Assembly (NCBI GenBank): GCA_946544235.1
Contig: CAMNMC010000089.1
Span: 1-52,493 of the forward strand
Source of the DNA: an uncultured Lachnospiraceae bacterium
GTDB taxonomy: Bacteria > Bacillota > Clostridia > Lachnospirales > Lachnospiraceae
Reading direction: 5' to 3'
Length of the DNA stretch: 52,493 nt
Shown here piece by piece: positions 43,591-52,400 of this stretch; the first letter of the stretch is position 1; each line of letters opens with the position of its first letter. The position numbers were made by a program, and so were the translations under genes. Under the pieces are notes generated by a model. That model was not told where the DNA came from and searched no databases. It saw only the letters and a program-made list of their open reading frames with translations.

Positions 43591-43775
43591 CGCGATGCTT
43601 TTCGAGTCAGGCACATGCGCAGCATGTGATTCCGGCAAATATATGCATGCATGTTTACATGCAATTGCATATATTGGCGGAATCATCATGTTCCGTAGGA
43701 ACATGTATCTGACGAGTGCCGCGATGAAATAAGTCTCGCAGAGACTTATGAATTCGAAGAATGCAATTATTGCAT
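43591..43775 (+). repeat. Hairpin cluster C in the ABC-F leader
   Basis: Imperfect outer arms (CGCG...CG..TCAG at 43591-43610 and CTGACG...CGCG at 43709-43723) enclose three inner elements. These are CACATGC-GCA-GCATGTG (43612), a long hairpin ATTCCGG...CGGAAT (43629-43683), and CATGTTCC-GTA-GGAACATG (43687). Outside follow ATAAGTCTC-GCA-GAGACTTAT (43729) and ATGCAAT-T-ATTGCAT (43761). The last ends directly at the ABC-F ribosome-binding site AAGGAGG (43776). Confidence 0.8.
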
Positions 43776-43789
43776 AAGGAGGCGATTAT

Positions 43790-45403
43790 ATGTCATTATT
43801 ACAGGTTTCGAATCTGACCTTCTGTTATGAAGGCAGCTTTGATAATATATTTGAAAATGTATCATTTTCGGTTGATACAGACTGGAAACTAGGTTTTATC
43901 GGCAGAAACGGAAAGGGAAAGACAACCTTCCTGAACCTGCTTCTGGGAAAATACGAATACAGCGGAAGCATAACGACGGACAAAGTATTTGACTATTTTC
44001 CTTACAAAATTGAGGCGGATGAAATGACAAAGACGGCTGATGAACTGTCTGAGAAGTGGAAGCCGGGAGTGGAAAGCTGGAGAATAGTCTGTGAACTTAA
44101 CTGTCTCGGAGTCGATCCGGAGATACTGTATCGACCGATGGGAACCCTTAGCTTCGGCGAGAGAACGAAGGCCATGCTTGCGGTACTTTTCTCCGGAGAA
44201 AATGAATTTCTTTTGATCGATGAACCGACAAATCATCTGGACAAGGGAGGACGTGAGATCATTAAGAAATACCTTGCGTCGAAGAAAGGTTTCATCCTTG
44301 TTTCTCACGACAGAGATCTGCTTGATCATGTTGCGGATCATATGCTGGTACTGAATCGTGAGTCAATCGAAGTAATGTCGGGCAATTTCAGTTCATGGTG
44401 GGAGAATAAAGAGAAGGCTGATACATTTGCAATAGCTGAGAATGATAAACATCAGAAGGAAATCGGAAAGCTCAGGGCTTCGGCAGACAGAGCGGGAAGA
44501 TGGGCTGAAAAAAATGAAAATACAAAAATCGGTTTTGATCCTGTGAAGGAGAATGACAGATGTATTTCCACGAGAAGCTTTATCGGAGCTAAGACCAAGA
44601 AGATGCAGTCCAGAGTGAAGAGTTTTGAGAAGAGAATAGAAAGAGAGATAGAAGAAAAGGAGGGACTGCTGAAGGATATCGAGAAGGTTGATGATCTTAA
44701 GCTTATGCCACTTGAGCATCATAAGAAATGTCTGGTTGAATGCAGAAACTTCTCACTTTCGTATAAATCCCCGAATTCAGAAAAAAATGTACTTAACAAT
44801 ATATCCTTTCAATTGAACCGGGGAGATATACTATTTGTAAACGGAGAAAATGGCTGTGGTAAATCCAGTCTCATCAAGGCTATTCTGCGAAATGCGGGAA
44901 TGAACGGAAATGACAGTCAGGTGGCTATGGAAACAGAGCCGGTTAACGAATATAAGAATAAGGAACAGGATATTTCTGCCAGTGGTTATGATGATACGAA
45001 GGTTATAATATCCGGACAGCTTGAAACTGCAAGCGGACTTGTTATTTCTTATATTGACCAGAATACATCGGGACTTAAGGGGAAACTTAAGGATTACTCT
45101 ATGAAAAATGGACTGACTTACAGCCTTCTTCTGACACTTCTTCGTAAGCTGGATATGAATAGAGTGCAGTTTGAAAAAAATATGGAGGATTATTCGGAGG
45201 GACAGAAGAAAAAAGTCTTGATAGCGGCAAGTCTTCTGACTCGGGCACATGTTTATATCTGGGATGAACCGCTTAATTATATAGATGTATTTTCAAGGAT
45301 GCAGGTAGAGCGGCTGATAGAAGAGTATAAGCCTACCATGATAGTAGTTGAACATGATAAAAGGTTTAGAGAAAAACTGGCAACGAGAGTATTGGAACTG
45401 TAA
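43790..45403 (+). CDS. ABC-F family ribosome-protection ATPase (Lsa/CplR-like)
   Basis: A 537-aa cytoplasmic protein with two ABC domains and no membrane segment. First cassette: GRNGKGKTTF (~residues 38-47), LSFGERTKA, LLIDEPTNHLD. Second cassette: GENGCGKSSL (~352-361), YSEGQKKKV, VYIWDEPLNYIDV. The inter-domain linker (~190-310) is long, charged and helical (MQSRVKSFEKRIEREIEEK), as in antibiotic-resistance ABC-F proteins that bind the ribosomal E site and dislodge drugs from the peptidyl-transferase centre. Overall sequence resembles the Lsa/CplR group (lincosamide, pleuromutilin, streptogramin A), recognised by eye only. Its leader is described separately. Confidence 0.85.
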   Translation: MSLLQVSNLTFCYEGSFDNIFENVSFSVDTDWKLGFIGRNGKGKTTFLNLLLGKYEYSGSITTDKVFDYFPYKIEADEMTKTADELSEKWKPGVESWRIVCELNCLGVDPEILYRPMGTLSFGERTKAMLAVLFSGENEFLLIDEPTNHLDKGGREIIKKYLASKKGFILVSHDRDLLDHVADHMLVLNRESIEVMSGNFSSWWENKEKADTFAIAENDKHQKEIGKLRASADRAGRWAEKNENTKIGFDPVKENDRCISTRSFIGAKTKKMQSRVKSFEKRIEREIEEKEGLLKDIEKVDDLKLMPLEHHKKCLVECRNFSLSYKSPNSEKNVLNNISFQLNRGDILFVNGENGCGKSSLIKAILRNAGMNGNDSQVAMETEPVNEYKNKEQDISASGYDDTKVIISGQLETASGLVISYIDQNTSGLKGKLKDYSMKNGLTYSLLLTLLRKLDMNRVQFEKNMEDYSEGQKKKVLIAASLLTRAHVYIWDEPLNYIDVFSRMQVERLIEEYKPTMIVVEHDKRFREKLATRVLEL

Positions 45404-45433
45404 GCTGAAAGAATGATATTACGTAATCGTTTG

Positions 45434-45508
45434 GGCGCGATAAGTATATAGTTGCCTATGGCAACACGCGCCTCGCGCGGAGAGTGTCGCAAGCGACACT
45501 CTTTGTTT
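45434..45508 (+). repeat. Hairpin cluster D, including the ABC-F terminator
   Basis: GGCGCG (45434) / CGCGCC (45467) enclose GTTGCC-TAT-GGCAAC (45451). An alternative CGCGC-CTC-GCGCG (45467-45479) overlaps. Then comes AGAGTGTCGC-AA-GCGACACTCT (45481-45502), a perfect 10-bp stem followed by TTGTTT, probably the terminator of the ABC-F gene. Confidence 0.75.
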
Positions 45509-45532
45509 ATATTAGCATATGAAAATGTTTCA

Positions 45533-46303
45533 TTAAAAAAGGTATGGATATCTTTCTCTTTCACGATGATTGCCCGGAACGATCCATTTTTTTTCGGAAT
45601 TATTCATTCTGAATTGTTTTGGTGTTGTTCCGGTTATTTTTTTGAAGGCCTGTATAAAATGACTCTGTGTAGAAAAAGAAAGCTGGCACGATATTTCCAG
45701 AATTGAGAGATCGGTATTAATGAGAAGATCCTCGGCCATTCTTATCTTTTGATTTCTGATATACTCGTTTATTGATGAACCGGTTTCTTCCTGAAAAGCT
45801 CTGGAAAGAAATGTTGAGGAAGTACCGGTATGTTCAGTCAGGTCATTAATAGTAATCCGTTCGTTAAGATGTGCATAGATGTAATTAATACAGGCGCTGA
45901 CAGGACGTGAGAATTGCTGATCATATTGGAGTTCGTTCATTCGAAAAGTATAATCAAGAATCATATCGTTATGTATCTTCTCAACATCATCCTCTGTCTT
46001 TGCGTTATCAAGCATTTGGATATAATGATCGCTCTTGCTGAAAGACTCCTCGGCAGGAAGTCCGCGTTCGATACAGACTCTGGACAGAATACCGGCTGTG
46101 ATAACCATATGGTATTTAAGGTTAAGGACCGGATCAGTCGAGAGCCTGCCTACGCCATTGCTGTCTCTGAATCTGTGTTGGGATATGTTTTCGCGGATAG
46201 CCTTTATATCTCCTAAACCGGCTTTGTGAAAAAAAAGTATTTCTTCTTCAAGGTCACGATGCAGATTATCGACAGACGGATCGTTTTTATCGTTTGTTTT
46301 CAT
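45533..46303 (-). CDS. AraC family transcriptional regulator
   Basis: A 256-aa protein with two C-terminal helix-turn-helix motifs. The first is ITINDLTEHTGTSSTFLSRA (~residues 154-173); the second is SILEISCQLSFSTQSHFIQA followed by FKKITGTTPKQFR, the AraC signature. The N-terminal ~145 residues (GIGRLSTDP-like NGVGRLSTDPVLNLKYHMV, ERGLPAEESFSKSDHYI) resemble the sensor half of many Lachnospiraceae AraC proteins. The start follows GGGAGGG on the minus strand. It is divergent from the giant surface protein gene and may regulate it (inference). Confidence 0.9.
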   Translation of the reverse strand: MKTNDKNDPSVDNLHRDLEEEILFFHKAGLGDIKAIRENISQHRFRDSNGVGRLSTDPVLNLKYHMVITAGILSRVCIERGLPAEESFSKSDHYIQMLDNAKTEDDVEKIHNDMILDYTFRMNELQYDQQFSRPVSACINYIYAHLNERITINDLTEHTGTSSTFLSRAFQEETGSSINEYIRNQKIRMAEDLLINTDLSILEISCQLSFSTQSHFIQAFKKITGTTPKQFRMNNSEKKWIVPGNHRERERYPYLF

Positions 46304-46467
46304 AATGACACCCTCCCTTCAAAAGATTATATGAATACTGGGTATATTATAGCATATTTTTTGGTGAATTTGTCATTATTGTGACATTTTTTTTGTGAAA
46401 ATGATATATATTTCAGTGCGTTAATAGTAATATATATTATATATTGCCTAATTATAGGTGATGAAAT
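46304..46467. promoter_or_regulatory. Divergent promoter region, AraC regulator / surface protein
   Basis: Extremely AT-rich. A plus-strand candidate promoter is TTGTGA-N17-TGATAT at 46379-46407. The AraC ribosome-binding site lies at the left end and AGGTGATG precedes the surface protein ATG. Confidence 0.35.
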
Positions 46468-49400
46468 ATGAATAAACTAAGAACAAACTATGAAAAAATG
46501 AAAGGAAGAAGAGGAATGGGTAAAAAAAGAAAACAGAAAAAACAGATAGTTGCATTTATGCTGGCATTTGTTTTTATGGTTTCCATGATCAGAACCGGGG
46601 GTGCAAAGCCTGTATTTGCGCTGGTAAACGGAAGTGATTTAAAACAAAGCGAAACAGTAGATGGTGCAACAGCAGGAGATGCAGCAATTGCTGATGAGGA
46701 GGATAAAGCTTCCGATATATCGGGAAAGTCTATGTCCGGTATATCTGAAGCGGGGAATGCAGATGAGGGCGCTAAAACGCTCTTTGTTCGTGTGGAAGAA
46801 AGCGGATGTAATATAACGATCAATGCACCTGCGGGAAGTCTTCCGTATCCTGAGAAGGAGCTTTCTGTTTCGGCGCATGCATTAAAAACAGACTCTATCG
46901 AGTATTTTACATATCTGTCAGAGGCTGCCGAAGTGCTTGGGGAGAACAGTACGGACAATATCTCGTTTGCCAGATTTTTTGATATTGAGATACTTAGAAA
47001 CGGCGAGAAGATTGAGCCGCTCTCACCTGTTGAAGTAAAGATTGAATATGACGAGGCACCTGAAATCTCTGAGGATGCCGAGCTTTCGGTTGTTCACTTT
47101 GCAGAGGAAGGCACGGAGGTTATCTCAGATATTGATGTCAGTGATGATGCGACGGAGATAGTTTATGAGCAGGAGAGCTTTTCTATTACCGGTACTGTCA
47201 TTTTTGATCCGGAGGAAACTGCAAAAGGCAGATTTTTTGCATTGGTTGTTAAGTATAATGGCAGCCTTTATACGGTACAGGATGACGGCAGTCTTGTCAA
47301 TGTAATATCATATACAGAAAATGCCGGAGAAATTGAAAAAGTTACTGCAGAAAACCCTATGATGTGGAACTATGTTCAGGAAGATGGAAACACCTATATC
47401 CGCTATAATTCAGAAGGCTATCAGTTTAATGGCCTGCAACTCGCTGAAGTCTGTGAATATACGTTTATTGCACCAAATAAAGATAATGGTCTGTGTATAT
47501 CAACACCTGAACACGAAAACGATAAAACTAGAACGGTTATTCGTGACGATTATGGTAACCCTATTTATCATCCTGATTTAAGTGAATCAAAAATAGGATT
47601 TGATAATGGTAATATTTACAGTGATTCTGAATCTCGTAAATATTTAGTTGTTGAAGATGGAAAAATAAAAGGAAATGCTGATAATCCGGATAATAATGTC
47701 AAATTCTATCTTGTAAGGGCTGATAAGATTCATGATTATGAAAATGAAACATCAGGAGATCCCCAAAGAGCCGGTTATATGGTCAGAGATAATCAGGTTG
47801 ATCATATAGATATTGAGATAGAAAAAACGATTGAAGAGGATATACCTCTTGCGTACGGTAACTATTATGATGAAGATGGAAACCTGGTAATGACAGTTAC
47901 TTCACCGACGAGTATACATTTGTCAGTACCTGTAACAGTTAGTCAGGAACAGTTAAGAAATGCTGAGATACATGCATATAAGAGGAATAATGAAACAGGA
48001 GAACCCGGAGAAGAATTAAACGATGCTTTTTATATAACCGGATATTCAGCAAATGACATTACTACTAACAGCAGTTCTCAAATCCGTATTGAGGGATTGT
48101 TTAAGGTGGCATACTGTGAACCGTCGCCATATACGTGGAATCAGCAGGATGCTATGACAGACAGGCTGAACACCAGAATTATATATACGGTGAAGGTTAT
48201 AGAAGAAGACTTTGAGTTTAATTATTATATTTTAGATCCTGATGATCCTGAAACTGATCCTAAGAATAAAAGGAGGATATATCTTTATAATTCTGAAGGT
48301 CAGCCACTTTCAATTAAGACTGACGTAACAGTTTCGGCTAAGTTTGATTATTTCGATGAGAATAATTTATGTCCTCCACTTCAGGATTATGCGGCTTGGC
48401 AGAATGGTGCTATTCACAATTCCGGAATTAGTGGTATGGATTTTAAGCTTAGAGGCGAGGCTGATATTGATCTTGATCCGGTTGCCATTAATATTCATAA
48501 AAACATTATTGGAGTTGATGGAACTACAACAAGTGCAATTATTCCGGATGATGATCAGGATTTTGTTTTTAATCTATATTCCAATACTGATGAGACCAAA
48601 ATAAACGATGTAAAGGATCTTAACAGAAATACTTATAATGGCGTTGAATATAATATGTCTGAGAATGACTATGTAAAAATTGATCATACCAGAACAGTTA
48701 CAGTGTATGAAGATTCAACAGACGGAAGTGGATTGTCATATGACTATAATATTCCGGCGGGAATGATAGGTATTTCTGAGGATAAGAATTCTGTTCCCGA
48801 CATTATTGTTGATAAGGATGGTGTAATATGGGCGTATGAGAAAACTATTATCAAAACGGAATATGTTACCAGAAACAGTAGCGATAATAGTGGAGATGTA
48901 CATGTAAGTAAGACATATACAAAAGATGATGATGAGTTTTTCTCGATACCTGAAGTATTAGGAGATTATACTCTCGATAATGGAACACAAAGAAAGAGTG
49001 AATTTGTTGAATTCTTCGTTGAAAACTATTACAACAAGGTGACTTTACCTGTCAAGGAAGAAGTCTCTCCATATGAAGGAACAGGAACCCTTGGTGCAGT
49101 AAAAGTTGGAGATGAGATCACATACTCTATTACCTGCAAGAATTACAAGGATACAGAAGCTGATATAGTGATCACAGACGTGCTTGATACTAAGGTAGGC
49201 TTTGTAAGTGCAACCGGAAGTGAAAGCATTGTAAAGCCTGAAGTTGGTGAAACCGGTACCGTTAAGTGGACGATAAGTGATGCTGTACCCGGACAGGAGT
49301 ATACAGTTTATCTGACCGTTAAAGTTCTTGAAGGTGCACTTTCTTCAAAAGGTGGAGAAGGCAAGGTTGTAAACGGCGGAGACACAGCAACTGTAAAAGT

Positions 49401-52400
49401 TGGAATAAATCCGGAGCATACACTTAATGAAGTAACCAACCCTGTACCTGAAGCCCCTGTAAAACAGGAGACAGCACCATATGAAGGAACAGGAACCCTC
49501 GGAGCAGTAAAGGTTGGAGATCAGATAACTTATGAAATCTCATTCAAAAACTATAAGACAGAGGCTGCTGATATCATCATAACGGATACACTTGATCCGA
49601 ATGTTGAGCTGGTACGTACAACGTGTGATTATACAGGTACAAAAATCTATGAAGGAACAGCGGGAGTTATAAAATGGACTCTTAGTAACGTTCCTGCAAA
49701 TACTTCAGGAAAAGTTACACTTATAGTTAAAGTCACCGAGGATGCTCTTGATTCAAATGGTGGTCCGGGTGAAGTTGTAAACGGTGGTGAAACGGCTACT
49801 GTAAAAGTTGGAGAAGATCATGAGTTTACACTTAACAAGGTAACTAACCCTGTACCTGAAGTTCCGGTAAAACAGGAGACAGCACCATATGAAGGAACAG
49901 GAACACTCGGCGCAGTTATGGTTGATGATGAGATCATTTATGAGATTTCATACAAGAACTACAAGACAGAGGCGGCTGATATCATTATCAAGGATATTCT
50001 TGACCCTTGTGTGGAATATGTAGATGCTGATAGTGATTATAATGATACTGATATTTCCGAAGCCGATGGAATCGTAACGTGGAAATTAAACGACGTTCCT
50101 GCCGGGGAAGACGGAACAGTAACTCTTACGGTTAAGGTTCTTGAAGGTGCGCTTTCTTCAAATGGTGGAGAAGGAAAGGTTGTAAACGGCGGTGATGCGA
50201 CTACTGTAAAGGTTGGAGAAGACCATGAGTATACACTTAATGAAGTAACCAACCCTGTACCTGAAGTTCCTGTAAAGAAGGAGACTGCTCCTTATGAAGG
50301 AATGGGAACCCTCGGTGCAGTCAAGGTCGGAGAAGAGATAACTTATGAAATCTCATATAAGAATTACAAGTCTGACCCTGCAGATATCACTATTAGAGAT
50401 TTACCGGATGTTAATGTCGAGGTGATCGATATATCAGAACCCGGACGACTTGTTGACGGAGTTGTTATCTGGGAACTTAGCGATGTGCCTGCCGGTGAAG
50501 AGGGCAGAGTAACACTTACTGTCAAAGTTCTCAAAGATGCATTGGTATCTGAAAACGGAGACGGAGTAGTTGTAAATGGTGGCAAAGATACTACTGTTCA
50601 GGTTGGTAATGATCAGGAGTTTGAATTGAACAAGGTAACAAATCCTGTTCCTGAACCACCATTCAAGGTTGAGGATGTACCTTATCAGGGCGTCGGTACT
50701 CTCGGACCGGTTAAGGTCGGTAACGAGATAACCTATGTTATTAATTACAATAACTACAAGGATGAGGCGGCTGATATAGTTATATCCGATACTCTTGATG
50801 CTAATGTGAAATTAGTCGAGGCATCAAATGAGGGACAGCTTACCAATGCAGATAAAAACGGTGCTGGCGGAGTTGTAACATGGACTCTTGAAGATGTTCC
50901 TGCAGGAGAAAACGGTACAGTAACACTTATTGTTGAAGTACTTAGTGGAGCGCTTGAATCAAACGGCGGTCCGGGAGAGGTTGTCAACGGTGGTGAAACG
51001 GCAACGGTTAAGGTTGGAAATGATAATGCATTCGAACTGAATACTGTATCCAATCCGGTTCCTGATGCGCCTGTAAAGAAAGAGACTGCTCCATATGAAG
51101 GAACAGGAACTCTCGGGGCTGTTAAGGTCGGTGAAGAGATCACATATGAAATATCATATAAGAACTACAAGTCAGTGGCAGCTGATGTCACTATTGAAGA
51201 TAAACTGGATACGAATGTTGCACTTGTCAGTGCCGAAGGAGGACTGGTACAGGTAGTAGAGTATCAGGGAACCGGCGGTGGAAAAGTAACGTGGACAATT
51301 GAAGCTGTTGAAGCGGGAGCAGAAGGAAAGGTTACGCTCACAGTCAGAGTTCTTCCGAGCGCACTTATTTCAAATGGCGGACCTGGTAAGGTTGTCAACG
51401 GAGGAAGTGACGCAAAGGTTTGCGTAGGAAATGATAAGGCATATGAACTGAACAAGGTAGAGAATCCTGTTCCGGAGACCCCTGTTAAGTCTGAGATATC
51501 TCCTTATGAAGGAACGGGAGTACTGGGCGGTGTTAATGTTGATGACGAGATCATTTATAGTATTTCTTACAAGAATTATAAGAATACTGCAGCTGACGTA
51601 GTTATCAAGGATAAGCTTGATGATAATGTTGAGTATGTCAGCTCTTCAAATAACGGTACTTATGACAGTGCAACCAATACTGTTATGTGGAAAATAGAAG
51701 GCGTCAAGGCCGGAGAAGAAGGTACAGTGACACTTACCGTTAAAGTCCTTAAGGGGGCGCTTAAGAAGAATGGTGGACCTGGAAAGGTCGTAAACGGAGG
51801 AAATACAGCAACAGTTAAGGTTGGAAATGATAATGAATACACCTTAAATGAGGTTGAAAACCCTGTTCCTAAATATCCTTCAAAGAGTGAGATATCTCCG
51901 TATGATGGTATTGGAGAACTCGGTGCTGTCAAGGTCGGAGACGAGATCACTTATGAGATCTATTTCAGGAATTATAAAGAAACGGCAGCTGATATAGTCA
52001 TAAAGGATACACTTGACGCTAATGTTGAATTCGTTGAAGCTTCAGATAACGGAAAAGAAAACAACGGTGTAGTAACCTGGACACTGACAGGAGTGGCTGC
52101 CGGCGAAGAAGGAACGGTAACTCTGACGGTTAAGGTTCTTAAGGGTGCGCTTGAGTCAGAAGGCGGTCCGGGAAAGGTTGTTAACGGAGGCAAGACTTCA
52201 ACTGTCAAGGTTGGAAATGACAATGAAACTGCTCTTAATGAAGTTACAAATCCCGTTCCTGATGAGCCGGTTAAGAAGGAAATTGCTCCTTATGAAGGAA
52301 CAGGTGTGCTCGGTGCGGTAAAGGTCGGAGATGAGATCACTTATGAGATTTCATATAAGAACTACAAAAATGAGGCTGCAGCTGTAGTTATCAAGGATAA

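Larger units (their letters stand above)
43178..43789 (+). promoter_or_regulatory. 612-nt ABC-F leader region (putative attenuator)
   Basis: The region between clpB and the ABC-F gene contains, in order, a promoter (43252), a 7-codon ORF (43315), a 13-codon ORF (43373), an intrinsic terminator (43558) and a block of hairpins (43591-43775) ending at the ABC-F ribosome-binding site. GCAGGAAATA at 43454 can pair, with one bulge, with TATTCCTGC (43570-43578) in the terminator, a possible antiterminator. The arrangement resembles ribosome-mediated attenuation known for antibiotic-resistance ABC-F genes. Confidence 0.6.

Noticed and set aside
43508-43732. A 74-codon plus-strand ORF crossing the ABC-F leader terminator and hairpins
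   Set aside because: It lacks a ribosome-binding site, passes through a terminator and palindromes, and its sequence is largely a by-product of the inverted repeats.
50037-52223. A series of similar Ser/Thr/Pro-rich minus-strand ORFs at regular intervals
   Set aside because: They are mirror images of the surface-protein repeats; their regularity comes from the coding repeats on the plus strand.
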